Shown: positions 35,046-46,779 of the stretch, piece by piece
Numbering within the stretch: position 1 is the stretch's first letter
Layout of the letters: the number at the start of each line of letters is the position of its first letter
NCBI GenBank assembly: GCA_037501455.1
Contig: CM074858.1
Location: forward strand, 11,520,501 to 11,584,500
Source: Lantana camara
Taxonomy: Eukaryota; Streptophyta; Magnoliopsida; Lamiales; Verbenaceae
Direction of reading: 5' to 3'
DNA: 64,000 nt
Program-made: the position numbers and the translations under genes
Notes under the pieces: model-generated
What the model was told of the DNA's origin: nothing
Seen by the model: only the letters and a program-made list of their open reading frames with translations
The model's database searches: none

Positions 35046-36937
35046 TTGCTAGTTCAGAGACAAAAACACTGGTTCACTATATTGACTACAAGATCTGGAG
35101 CCGTAGAGGGAGGAGGTGACCCTCCCCACGGCGGTGATGGCGGCGTGCCTACTGCTAAGGTTACAGGCGTCATGCCCAGCGCTGGGATAGTCCCACTGTT
35201 GAGAGGACCCATTGGGTCTCAACAAGAGAACAACCAAGAGCCGGCCCCCACCTGAGGATTAGGGGACTCTGGCTCAAACCTTCCCCTGAATCAGCCACCC
35301 GCCCCCGTCACTCCTCCAAGCGGTTACTCCATGATGATGCCTCCGTCGGGCTACATACTGGCGCCACCCAACATGGTGCCTATCATCCAGCTTTATCACG
35401 TGGGGAAAATGCAACTTCCTGTTGTGGTGCCCAAAGAAATCGAGGGAGTGGAGATGCCTCCCATGACTCCAAGACAGCTTCAGGTCATTTATGCAATGTG
35501 TGGTTCAGGCTGCCCAGAATGCGTGGAAGAACTTCACTACGACCTACTTCCCCACCAGGCAAGCCACTCAAGTTGCACCTCCTATTGGGGGGAGGGGGGG
35601 GGGAGGGTGGCAAGTTCATACACTTATGGCGGCTGCAGTCGTGCTGCAGGCTCAGCCACCACCACCACTTCCTGCCCAGGAAAAAGATGCCCCCTCCCCG
35701 AGAGGAACGCAAGGGCAACCGCAGGCCAATCGAGGAAAGGAGCCTATAGATAGGATTGATGTTGATGAGGAGGAACACTCACAGGCCTCAAAAAGAGGCA
35801 GCAAAGCAGATGGGGAAAACCCAGACCCACTCACGGGTGTGTAAGACCAGCTGCAGGGTCTGCAGGATATGGTGGAGCAGCTCTCTCGAGCATGGTCTCA
35901 AGCCCCCCGCACCGGGGGCGAGAGAACCAAGGCCAGAGATGCTCGCCGCCCAGCTAACAGGAATCACGCTCCGCTTCACCACGAGCAAAAGGAGAATTAT
36001 AAGAACTATGACATCGAGGGAGGATACCACCATCCCCTGGCGAGGGGCTCCCCTCTCGTTGAGGAAGTCTTGATGGCCCAAGCTGGCATGGGCAAAGTCC
36101 CCACTTCCATCAATCGCTATGATGGAACCACTGACCCCGTAGAATATTTAGACCATTTTCTGCACCTTATGCACCTTTATGAGCATTCCAGTCACTATTG
36201 GGCCAAGGTGTTCATCACCTCTCTCGTCGGCATGGACCAAGAGTGGTACAAGCGTTTCCACCCCGCTCGATCAGGGGATATGAAGACCTCACCAATGTAT
36301 TCCTGAACCACTTCAACTCCTTAAAGGCTCCAGTCACCACACCCACGGCCCTGTACAATTTGGCCCAAGGTGAGAATGAGTTGCTCCGTTCCTTTTTCCT
36401 CGATTCAATAAGGAAGTGCTCTTGGTCGAGCGGCCTTCCATGGACGTCTTAATCCACGTGTTTTTCAAGGCCATAAACCACAAGCATTATGTGAGCAATG
36501 AATTTTCTGAAGCCATTGTCAAGAAAAGACCAAAGTCCCTCATGGCCATGAGGGAGATCTCTGAACCGTTCTTTGCGCTTGAGGACATGTACAAGTCCAA
36601 TGCGCCAAGATCATCTAACCAGCACAAGGAGGATCGAGGGCGGGAGGACACTCACAGGGAACGCCGCAAGTCATCGCCTCCTCCTCGCAAACACGAGCGT
36701 ATCCCCCTCAACCGGCCTATCTCCGAGGTTTATCCCTCTCTGACAAGAAGCTCTTCAGGAGGCCACAAAAAAATAAAAGAAACGAAAACTCAAAGGCGCT
36801 CGGGTAAGTATTGCGCCTTTCACAAGAAAAATGGGGCACGACACAGACGAATGTCGCCAACTGGAGGGCGAGATACAGAGACTTATTGTTGGTGGCCACC
36901 TAAAAGAATTTGTCAAGGTCCTGGAACAATAGGATGA
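35046..36937 (+). pseudogene. Tat gag, multiply frameshifted
   Basis: Coding similarity runs through at least four frames. It starts with LTTRSGAVEGGGDPP (stop at 35253), then a Pro/Gln-rich region from 35331. From 35869 comes the gag core: KVPTSINRYDGTTDPVEYLD, then SLVGMDQEWYK. A frame change near 36270 leads to RGYEDLTNVFLNHFNSLKAP, and another near 36400 to LLVERPSMDVLIHVFFKAIN. A basic tail and KYCAFHKKNG follow, where a zinc-knuckle-like region would sit, again broken by a frame change at about 36836. Related to the gag at 2893-4548. Confidence 0.85.
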
Positions 36938-37292
36938 GCACTGCAACAAGCGGGCCGTGATCAGAAAAAGGAGCCCCACTCGCTCGAGAAGCCCCCGAGG
37001 GAGACAAACAGAGAGCAGCAACAGGGGTAAATAGAAAATGTCTGAGCAAGAAAATGCCCCATTTGCGGTCATCCACATGATTGCTGTGGGGCCCTCGGGG
37101 GGAGATTCCAACGTCTCCCGCCGCCACTACATGCGAAACTACGACCAGCGTCCCTCGGCCCTAAAATAGGTCTACGTCATCAAAGAAACGAGCATCCCTG
37201 GCTCAAAAGAGAATGAAGCGATAGGGTTTAGCGATAAGGATCTAGGGCACATTGTAACACCTCATAAGGATAGTGAAACCTCTGATTACCCC

Positions 37293-39420
37293 ATGGTGGT
37301 TAGTATTGATGTACATAATCACGTTGTAAATAGGGTCCTTGTCGATAGTGGAAGCTTAGTAAATGTTCTCCCCTACTCTACTTTCCAGAAAATGAACATC
37401 ACAAACATTCCCCTCGAACCCCTCAAAATGGCCCTTATAGGCTTTGGGGGTTCAGAGGTTGTCCCTCGCGGACAGATTCATTTGGCCATCTCCTTTGGAC
37501 GTGCCCCCCGGCGGAAGACTCTGATAGTAACATATGCGGTAGTGGAAATTGAGATCCCTTACAACATCATCATCGGATGCTCGGCCCTTGTTGATTTCAA
37601 AGTGATCATTTTCACCTACCATCAGAAGATCAAATTCCCCACCTCCGAGGGGACGGGCGAAATCCTGTGCAATGTCAAAGAGGAATGGGAATGTTACATG
37701 CTCTCTCTCATAAAGCCCAAGTCAGATAGAACCTTCAAAATTGGTTCCACAAAGAAGGCTGTGGATTTTCCCAATCTCGACAAAGATGGTCCCACGAGAA
37801 AACGAGCAAAACTCTACAAGAAGAAAAACAAAAGGAAATCTGCGAGCCCCGAAGGTGGTCCGCTCGGAGCACTGGAGGCATCCTCCTCAGACAAGGATAA
37901 GAAAGAGGACGAGCCCGAGGGTGAAGACAACCGCTTCATAGGAAAGAAAATGGCGCTCGAAATCCCTCGTCTGGAGGCACGGATAGAGCCAACTAAAAAG
38001 TTTTTAACTATTGAGCTTGAGCCAGGCAACAAGGATAAGACTACACAAATTAGGTCCAACCTCTCTGGGCCCTCTCAAATCATGATGATCGAATTTCTGA
38101 GGAAAAACATTGACGTTTTTTCATGGAAAGCTTTCGATCTTAAGGGGATTAACCCCAGTGTCATCATCCACAGACTCAACGTGGATCCCGTTTTCAAGCC
38201 CATCAAACAGAGAAAGAGAGATGTCCACAGATTTCGAAAGAAACTTATTGAGTACGAGGTGAACAAGCTCCTCGAGGCGCAATACATTGAATCTATCTTG
38301 TACCCTACCAAAAAGTGCCAACAAGTGGAGGATGTGTAATGACTTTACAGATCTCAACAAGGCTTGCCTCAAAGATCCATATCCTTTGCCCCAGATTGAC
38401 CAGCTGGTGGACTCAACAGTAGGTTGCGAATTAATGAGCATGATGGATGCATTTCAGAGGTATTAGCAGATTTTTATAGCCCCTGAGGATCGCTCAAAAA
38501 CATCATTTGTCGTGCATCTCGGGGTGTACTGTTTCTTAATCATACTGTTTCGATTGAAAAATACCGAAGCGACATATCAGCCCCTTGTCAACAAAATGTT
38601 CCAGCGCGAAATAGGTGGTTCCATGGAGGTGTACGTAGACGACATGATCGTCAAAAGCGAGCGAGAGCATTCCCATTTGAAGGATTTGAAACGAACCTTT
38701 GATATACTGCGTCAGTATGACATGAAATTGAATCCCTCCAAATGTACTTTTGGGGTCCGAGGAGGCAAATTTCTAGGATATGTGATCAGCCAACGCGGGA
38801 TTGAGGCCTATCCCGAAAAAATCAAAGCCATCATGGAAATCCCTTCCCCTCAGAATGTTAGAGAAGTACAGGTCCTGGTGGAGAAGGTAATCTCTCTCAA
38901 CAGGTTCATATCATGCTCAGCGGATAAAAATTTACCATTCTTCAAGATATTGCGTAACGCTCGGAACTTCGCGTGGATAGAAGAATGCGAGAAGGCATTG
39001 CAGGATATGAAAGCTTACCTCTCCCGTGCGCCCCTACTAACAAAACCAATCGAGGGTGAAAATCTCTTCATCTACCTCTCGGTTTCCCAAGAAACAACAA
39101 GCACGGTCCTTGTGGCTGTTCGCGAGCGCAGGCACCTGCCAATCTATTATTGGAGTAAAACTCTGCAGGGTGCAGAAAAGAAATATTTAGAGATTGAGAA
39201 GTTCGCATTCGCCCTTGTAAATGCATCACGATGGCTGAGACCCTTATTTTCAAGCCCATTCCATTATGGTGCTCACAGATCAACCATTACGACAAGTCCT
39301 GTCAAAGCCTGATGTTTCGGGAAGGTTAATTATATGGGCGATTGAGCTGAGCCAGTTTGACATCAGCTACGAGCCAAAGATGGCCATACAAGCACAAGTG
39401 GTTGCTGATCTACTAGTCTA
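37293..39420 (+). pseudogene. Tat pol: protease, reverse transcriptase and RNase H, with stops
   Basis: The frame probably begins upstream at about 37050, after gag. The retropepsin motif is VLVDSGSLVNVLPYSTF (from 37339), followed by a Lys/Glu-rich linker. RT similarity begins with INPSVIIHRLNVDPVFKPIK; a frame change at about 38330 and a TAG at 38464-38466 interrupt it. It resumes with VYVDDMIVKSEREHSHLKDL (YVDD at 38632-38643) and CTFGVRGGKFLGYVISQRGI. The RNase H region follows (HLPIYYWSKTLQGAEKKYLE) and ends in stops near 39310 and 39420. Not functional. Confidence 0.88.
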
Positions 39421-39455
39421 GCGTTTTGGGCTAGAGGCCTTACCTACGGAGAATC

Positions 39456-41132
39456 ATGGTTTATGGCTCCTGCACACAGATGGCTCCTCGACCTCTCAGG
39501 GGGGAGGAGCAGGGGTGTCCCTTAGAGACCCCCCATGGAGTTGAGTTAGATTTCTCTATCAGATTAGATTTCCAAATTACCAACAATGAGGTGAAATATG
39601 AAGCTCTCATCCAAGGGCTGAAAATCGCCCTACAAAATAGAGCCTCTCAGATCATTGTCTACGTCGATTCACAGCTGATCGCAAGCCAAATTGAAGGAAC
39701 ATATGAGGCTCGAAAAGCCACCATGGTGTAATACTTGGGAAAAGCTAAGGAAACCATTGGCAAGTCCAGCGAGTTTCATCTGTTACAGGTTCCGAGGGCA
39801 GAAAATGAGCGTGCAGACGCTCTATCTAAGTTCGCCTCCGCCCTCGAGGGGTCATGTGACCACTCCATTACTTTTCTCAGAACAGAAGAACCCTTGATAA
39901 AGGAGAGGGCGTCCCCTCAAGAGGTAGTCATGATTGATCCGTCCGAGCCCTGCTGGCTTGACGATCTAGTAAGATTTCTTAGGGACGGCGTCTGCCCTAC
40001 AGACAAGTTGGAGGCAAGAAAAATCAGGAATAAGGCCCCTCGGTTTTCCCTGGACCTGGAGGGAAGACTCTTTAAGCGGTCGTTTCAAGGCCCTCCCTTA
40101 GAGTATTTGAGGCCCTCGCAAGCTACAGAAGTCCTTGAAAATATTCACAATGCAAGTTGTGGAAATCATTCTGGGGGGCGCATCCTCAGCAAGAAGATTT
40201 TAAGAAGCGGTTTCTACTGGCCCATGGCTCTGCAAGATGCAATCGCATTCTCCAAAAGATGCCCGAAATGCAAGTTCCACTCCAACGTTCCATAGCTACC
40301 TGCGGCTCAAATGATTCCCATAGATATAGTCTGGCTTTTTGATCAGTGGGGCATTGATATCGTGGGACCTCTGCCAATGGCTGTGGAGCAAAAGAAATTT
40401 GTTATCCTAACAGTGGACTACTTCACAAAATGGGCAGAGGCAGAGGCAGAGGCCGTTGTCAAGATCATTTTCCATGTTGTAAGAGACTTCATATGGAAAA
40501 ACATCATCTGCAGCTATGGTATTCCGAGGGTGCTGATTTTTTACAATGGCTCCCAATTCATCGCAGCGAATACCCGAGAGTGGTGCTCGGAGTTGGGTAT
40601 TGAACAACGATTCACTTCCGTGGGGCACCCTCAAGCCAACGGTCAAGCTGAAGTTACTAACAGGATCATCCTACAACATTTGAAGATGATGCTTGAAAGT
40701 AAAAAAGAAGAGTGGGCTGAAGAGTTGCAAGGAGCCTTATGGGCTTATCGCACCATACCTCGAGCGGCCACAGGTGAAACCCCCTATTCCCTCGTGTACG
40801 GTTCAAAAGATATGATACCCGCGGAAATTGCCCAAGAGTCCGCACGCGTGGCTTGCTTCAAGCCTGACTCTAAAAATGAAAATAGGGCGCTCGAGCTGGA
40901 TTTGCTGGAAGAAAGAAGGGATAACGCTTGGACGCGTATCCGTAAGTACAAAGCCTCAGTGGCTCGACAGTACAACAAGCGCATCAAGGAGAGGACCTTC
41001 CAACTGGGAGACCTAGTTCTGAAGAGAGTTGAGGTGTCAAAGCACGTAGGTAAGCTAGATCCAAATTGGGAAGGGCCATTCAAAGTCACCCAAGTAAGGG
41101 CCAACAACACCTACATACTTGAAACACTTTAA
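39456..41132 (+). pseudogene. Tat pol: second RNase H-like domain and integrase, degenerate
   Basis: NNEVKYEALIQGLKIALQNR and IIVYVDSQLIASQIEGTYEA, then RAENERADALSKFASALEG, form a second RNase H domain, the duplicated ribonuclease typical of the Tat lineage; a TAA at 39729-39731 cuts it. The integrase zinc finger (HNASCGNHSGGR ... CPKC) lies at about 40145-40275 and ends in a TAG. The catalytic core from 40340 shows GIDIVGPLP and VDYFTKWAEA. The segment where integrases have the second catalytic Asp reads FYNGSQF, with Tyr at 40542-40544. The glutamate region GHPQANGQAEVTNR is present. The C-terminal part ends at 41132. No chromodomain is seen. Confidence 0.88.
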
Positions 41133-41593
41133 GGCGAGCGTCTCCCTAGGCCATAGAACCCATGCAACCTTCAACGGTTCTATATATAAATTTCTTGAAG
41201 AACATATCTTGTAAAATCCTAATTCTGGGCTCGATATAATATTTTATTTGAAAAATGAAAGTACAGGAATCTATCTCTTTTAGACAAGAAAGTTACATAA
41301 AACGTACTGTACAATGTGGTATTCAATCCCCCTTTGGTACCTAGGCAGGTAACCACACAGGCCCTAGGAGAGGGGATTCCTTGAGAAGTGATCATACCAC
41401 TCTTGCCAAGCATTAGTTCCATGTCGAGCGCACTCCGAGTCACAGTGGTTAGTGGGACAAGGGCCCTCGCCCCCAAGTGGCCAAGCAAAACCAAGGTAGG
41501 GCCAGCTAGGTCTAATGCCTAGTCTGCGCTCGGTAGCCCAGCCAGACCATTAGAATCTGCATCTAGTTAACGCTCGGAACAGTGGAACGCTTA
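41133..41593. other. Tat 3' untranslated spacer before the tandem array
   Basis: No domain recognised on either strand. Short minus-strand frames here are not supported. Confidence 0.5.
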
Positions 41594-42180
41594 ACAAATT
41601 CCTTAAGGAAATTTCCACACAAGGAATTTATTAAGCAACCAGGGCACCCTCGAAACGGGTCCCTCACGTTCTTTATTTAAACAAATTCCTTAAGGAAATT
41701 TACACACAAGGAATTTATGAAGTAACCATGGACCCGTTCCGCGTTCTTTATTTATACAGATTTCTTAAGAAAATTTCTACACAAGGAATTTACCAAGCGA
41801 CCAGGGCACCAACGGGTCCCTCGTATTCTTTATTTAAACAAATTCCTTTAGAAAATTTCCACACAAGGAATTTATTAAGTAACCAGGGCACCCTCGAAAC
41901 GGGTCCCTCGCATTCTTTATTTATACAGATTTCTTAAAGAAATTTCCACGCAAGAAATTTATTAAGCAACCAGGGCACCCTCTAAACAGGTCCCTCATGT
42001 TCTTTATTTAAACAAATTTCTTAAGGAAATGTCCACGTAAGTAATTTATTAAGTGACTAGGGCACCCTCTAAACGGGTCCCTTGCGTTCTTTATTTAAAC
42101 AAATTTCTTAAGGAAGTTTCCACGCCATAAATTTATTAAGCAACCAGGGCACCCTCGAAACGGGTCCCTCGCATTGCTTT
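41594..42180. repeat. Tandem array, about 7 units of 75-87 bp, in the Tat 3' region
   Basis: The unit ACAAATTCCTTAAGGAAATT ... AAGCAACCAGGGCACCCTCG ... GGGTCCCTCGC...TTCTTTATTTA starts at 41594, 41681, 41756, 41838, 41925, 42012 and 42099, giving spacings of 87, 75, 82, 87, 87 and 87 bp. Each unit contains the near-palindrome TTCCTTAAGGAA. Tandem arrays between pol and the 3' LTR are known in Tat/Ogre elements and can seed satellites. Confidence 0.9.
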
Positions 42181-42515
42181 ACTTAGAGCAAGTAATGCTA
42201 ACTTTCGTGTCAGCCTTACATAAACTTAATTCTCAAATTTCTCATGACAGAATTTAAAAGGAGATAAGTCTACAAAGCAAGTATGTGAGCAAGAGATAAA
42301 GACATTCATGGCAAAATCAAATTTTGTTCCACTAAGATAAAAAGAAAAGAGCTCGCGCTCTAACTACAACTTGAAGGGAATTCTAGCCCATGGAAAGCAT
42401 AAAAAAGTAGAAGGATTAACAGATCATAGAAAGAAACTACAAGTTTTTTCAAAGAGGAAAGCAGATCACGCTTGAGCATCCTGACCCTGACCACCCTCAA
42501 GGTCCACCACTTCAG

Positions 42516-44400
42516 TCATCGGGTTAGGCGCTTGGGAACTGGGACATTTTGGGGCGCAAAGATCTCGACCCCGGGAGCGGGAGTACCCTCGCTTGCTAGT
42601 ACTTGAACTGTTTCAATAGTCGGGCCCTCGGGGGTAGTTTCAGCATCAGTAGCCCCCTCAGAAGTTCCTTCTAGCATGGGCGCCTCGGTGGATGCATGGG
42701 CCTTCACAAATTCCTCTTGAAGCAGAGCCACCAAATCATTATACTCACGCTCGGCTAGGTTATCCTCAGGATTCCCATTATTCTCTGCGGGAGGATTCAA
42801 GTCTTCGTCATACAACAACACTATGCGCCAATGTTCCCGAGCCTCAGGTTTTACCAAGCCCAGATTAACTGAGCAACCGCCAGGTTAAAGGCCTTTTGAG
42901 CCTCGTCATAACAGTGCAAGTTGGCAGAAAACCCGAAGGCCTTAGAGTGGCAGAACTTAAACAAAGCCTCGTGATTTGCTTCCTCAATGCGCTCGGGAAG
43001 CACTCTGGCAAATTCCTCCTCGCAGAATTTTTTAGTGGCTTCAGTATATTACTTCTTGGCCGCGCTGAGCTGCCTATTCCGCTCGTCCAAGTCCTTGGCC
43101 AAGCCCGCGTTGATCTCCTTGCACCTTGTCACCTCCGCACGAGCCTCTTGCGAGATTCCTCCCTCTTATCCAACTCTTTCTTGAACTTGTTGTGCTCAGT
43201 CTCGAGGGACTCAAGTTTGGCCCCCAACACTTCATTTTATTCCTGGAGCTGGGCGGGGTTGGCAACGCGGACCATCTTCTTGTACTGCTGTAGGTTCTTG
43301 ACCCTCGGGAGGACTTTCTGAATTTGGGCCAGACAACACATAAGCAAATTTTGAAAGAAAAAACTTGAAATCAGGATTCTCAGAACAATTTATGAAACAA
43401 TAGAACACTTACAACTATGCGGGTGTGACAAAGGTCTTCAACGACCTGGTTCGTGCTCTGGCCAAAAAGCTTCTTGTGGTCACCGTAAATTGCAGTCTGT
43501 GATAGATCCCATGAACTAAATTCCGTGTTGAGGGGCAGTCCGACAAGAGAGTAGGGCCTGTGGAGGGGGATCGTTGATGGGAGGTGTCCCCGTTGCGCTC
43601 GAAAGCCCAGATGTGGTCCCCCTCGGAAGAGGAGGTCACGCCTTCCCCAGGCTCACCGATCACCACCTCTTTTCCCTTTCCCCTTTTCGGTCACAGGGAC
43701 AGAATCTGGGAATCTTCTTCTCTTCCTCGACAGAAGGGTTGGGTCATCCTATGGATCCCTAATAATAACGCCCTAGCGTTGGCCACGATTTTTATTAAGG
43801 CCGAGTTGAAGAGGCCTGTTCCCGCTTGACGGAGTGTTGCCCCCTTAGCGAAGGACGATACTCGTGTCAGGGGTAGTCCCTCTGCCTTCCCCTCGCCCCC
43901 TTCCAGGGGTGCTCCAACATTCTCCTCCTCGACCGCCACCGCGGCCATCACCTCGGCCATTGCCCGTGTGGCCTGGCCTTTGTTGGTTTTGCGGTTGGTG
44001 TTGTTGCTGTTGCTGATTTTGTGGGCGCCCTTGGTTCTGGCGATTGCCCAGGAGTGCTGCCACATTACGCATACCTCCTTTTCTTGCCATCACCCATCAA
44101 TATGCATGGGCCTGTTAGAAAGAAAAGGAAACGAGGGTCAGCCTTTATGGATCAGGGTTTACAAGGGTCAAAGTTAGCATCCCTAAGCTAAAAAGTTAGC
44201 TCCCTAAAATCGAACCATCTATTTCCAAGTTTCAAGCGGGTGGGTTAGCAATCATATCAGGGTCATTCATGAGTCCACAAAGGAACAAGACCTCTTCATC
44301 GTCCATCAATTCTTTGGCTTTAATGAGCCAGCGCTCATTCCTCATAGCAAGGGCCAATTCCTGAGCCCAGGATAAAGGGAAAAGGGGCCCTAAACAGGTT
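42516..44400 (-). pseudogene. Tat antisense ORF, distal part (after the Athila insertion)
   Basis: Minus-strand coding remnants in several frames: LGPLFPLSWAQELALAMRNE ... ELMDDEEVLFLCGLMNDPDM near 44400-44232, a Gln- and Arg/Gly-rich stretch (44093-43845), a short acidic/Ser-rich frame (43666-43415), and a Glu/Pro/Thr-rich C-terminal frame (42857-42516). The composition and the position opposite pol match the additional antisense ORF of Tat/Retand-type elements (Pfam 'putative gypsy type transposon' family). Frames at 42896-43829 on the plus strand are shadows. Confidence 0.6.
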
Positions 44401-44419
44401 CTTAAGCGTGAAATCGCAA

Positions 44420-45580
44420 TAACGCTTTTATAAGTGCTAATGGGAGCCCAGGGGTAACGAGAGTTAATGGGATTTATGCATGGGATGGTAACGCCCGTTA
44501 CTGGTGTCGGCGAGGCAGAGTTTGGGCAGCTATTTAAGTTTGTTTCAGAGTCTTTTTGAGGGACTTCTTCTTCAGTTTTTGACCTAGTTTTGGAGAGGAG
44601 GCACAGAGCTTTGAAGAGTTGTTCAGAGAATTTCAAGAAGACGAAAGGATCGAGTTCTTAAACAATTTCAGTTTTTCTGGTTTTATTTATTGTTTTAGTT
44701 ATCAAACTAATTCCTCTAAGTTTGATTTTAATTCGTTTGTTCATGTTAGATTTGTTTTTCCAGAGTTTATTGAATGTTTAGAGTTTGGTTTATGAGGCTT
44801 TGTTTAGATTTGATGAACTTGAATTTCTTTAATGCAATTTCCTTTAGTTTTATGAGTTTTGAGTTAATTATGAGTAGCTAATTCTCTAGGGCTAGGGGAG
44901 TGATGATGAATACATGTTAAGTGTTTGATATAATGCTTGAATGACTTGTGCTAATTCTTAGATTGAAAAATGATTCGAAGTGAATTGCGATGGTCTGGCC
45001 AGCCTTAGCATAATCTAGAATTACTTGAGAATTGAGAGATTGATAGTAATTGAGATGGTTTTCATAACTAGTAGGTTTTAGGAATGCAAAGAGATTTGGC
45101 TCTTAATCTATACAACGGTAAATCTTTTTCCATGTCAAGCCGCTAGAATTTGATTTGCACTAGTCTTGGTCTTATTGGTTTAACTAATTCATTGATGACT
45201 GTGAGGACAACGTTGAAATTAGTTAAGCACTTGATTATACCTTGAGAGAGGATAATATAAATTTAAGTGACTAGGTTGTAGAATTGCACTTGTCAAACAA
45301 GTATTATATTGAATCCTGAATGCATAGTCATTACTCCCCAGCCTAATTAGTTTACTGAATTTAATCCGCGTGTGTTAGTAGTTAATTGCGTTTTATTTCA
45401 GTTAGTCATTTTAATTCTGTCTTAGTAGATTAGTAAACAACTTGATTTCATCCGGTCTTTAGATTAGAAAAGGATATTGAGTAGTGATTGATTTCCCTTC
45501 CCTGTGGGTACGATCCTGTTGTGCTACGCGTATATCTTAAGTGTACACTTGCACGATTGGTTTAACTTAAAATCACAACA
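44420..45580 (+). mobile_element. Athila-type LTR fragment in plus orientation, 5'-truncated
   Basis: From about 44480 the sequence is the reverse-complement match of the LTRs at 45630-46766 and 53488-54950: TGGTAACGCCCGTTACTGGT, then TTTTTGACCTAGTTTTGG. It ends ...AAAATCACAACA at 45580, followed by the primer-binding-site sequence TGGCGCCGTTGCCGGGGA at 45587-45604. The TGTTGAGTG start of the LTR is absent. It is head-to-head with the minus-strand element that follows. The left edge against Tat sequence is uncertain by a few tens of bases. Confidence 0.75.
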
Positions 45581-45586
45581 AGTTTT

Positions 45587-45604
45587 TGGCGCCGTTGCCG
45601 GGGA
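45587..45604 (+). other. Primer-binding site belonging to the plus-strand Athila LTR fragment
   Basis: TGGCGCCGTTGCCGGGGA, the standard Athila-group site, 6 bp after the LTR end. Only about 25 bp further right the minus-strand LTR begins, so the internal region of this second element is absent. Confidence 0.8.
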
Positions 45605-45629
45605 ACGTGCCCATACAAAATCAAAGACT

Positions 45630-46766
45630 TGTTGTATGATTTTTACTAAGTTAAAACTAATCGTGCAAGTGTACACTTAAGATATACGCGTAACACAACA
45701 GGATCATACCCACAGGGAAGGAAAACCAATCACTACTCAATATCCTTTTCTAATCTAAAGACCGGAAGAAATCAAGTTGTTTACTAATCTACTAAGACAG
45801 AATTAAAATAACTAACTGAAATAAAACGCAATTAACTACTATCACACGCGGATTAAATTCAGTAAACTAATTAGGCTGGGGAGTAATGACTATGCATTCA
45901 GGATTCAATATAATACTTGTTTAACAAGTACAATTCTACAACCTAGTCACTTAAATTTGTATTATCCTCTCTCAAGGTATAATCAAGTGCTTAACTAATT
46001 TCAACGTTGTTCTCACAATCATCAATGAATTAGTTAAACCAACAAGACCAAGACCAGTGCAAATCAAATTCTAGTGGCTTGGCATGGAAAAAGATTTACC
46101 GTTGTATAGATTAAGAACCAAATCTCTTTGCATTCTTAACATCTACTAGTTATGAAAACCATCTCAATTACCATCAATCTCTCAATTTTCCAGTAATTCT
46201 AGATTATGCTACGGGTGATCAGGCCATCGCAATTCACTTCGAATCAATTTTCAAACTAAGAATTAACACAAGTCATTCAAGCATCATATCAAACACTTAA
46301 CACGCATTCATCATCACTCCCCTAGCCCTAGGGAATTAGCTACTCATAATTAAATAAAAACTCATAAAACTAAAGGAAATTGCATTAAAGAAATTCATGT
46401 TCATAAAATCTAAACAAAGTCTCATAAACCAAACTCTAAACATTCAATAAACTCTGGAAAAACAAATCTAACATGAACAAACGAATTAAAACCAAACTTA
46501 GAGGAATTAGTTTGATAACTAAAGCAATAAATAAAACCGGAAAAATCGAAATTGTCTAAGAACTCGATCCTTTCGTCTTCTCGAAATTCTCTGAATAACT
46601 CTTCCAAGCTCTCTGCCTCTTCTCCCAAAACTAGATCAAAAACCGAAGAGGACCTCCCCTCCAAAATAATCATCTAAATGGAGCAAAATAAACACATAAA
46701 CGCATCAAACGACACAAAAATATACTCTAATTAACGCTCAAATCCATACGAATTCTACACTCAACA
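45630..46766 (-). mobile_element. 3' LTR of the Athila-type element (1137 bp, internally deleted)
   Basis: On the minus strand TGTTGAGTGTAGAATTCG (46766) to AAAATCATACAACA (45630). It aligns with the 5' LTR at 53488-54950 but lacks about 320 bp near 46670, the part with the GTAACGCCCGTTAC palindromes and TATA-like box. The 83-residue frame at 46422-46673 has a counterpart in the other LTR (54279-54485) but no start, domain or conservation beyond the LTR itself. Confidence 0.85.
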
Positions 46767-46779
46767 AATTCCCCCACAC
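46767..46779 (-). other. Polypurine tract of the Athila-type element
   Basis: Minus strand GTGTGGGGGAATT lies immediately before the 3' LTR, the expected primer for plus-strand synthesis. Confidence 0.8.

Noticed and set aside
42896..43829. Several plus-strand frames of 60-140 codons
   Set aside because: They lie opposite the compositionally biased antisense ORF of the Tat element and have no recognisable motif.
46422..46673. Short acidic open frame repeated in two Athila LTRs
   Set aside because: Present only because the LTRs are homologous; no ATG context or known domain, and the plus-strand LTR fragment shows no extra conservation there.
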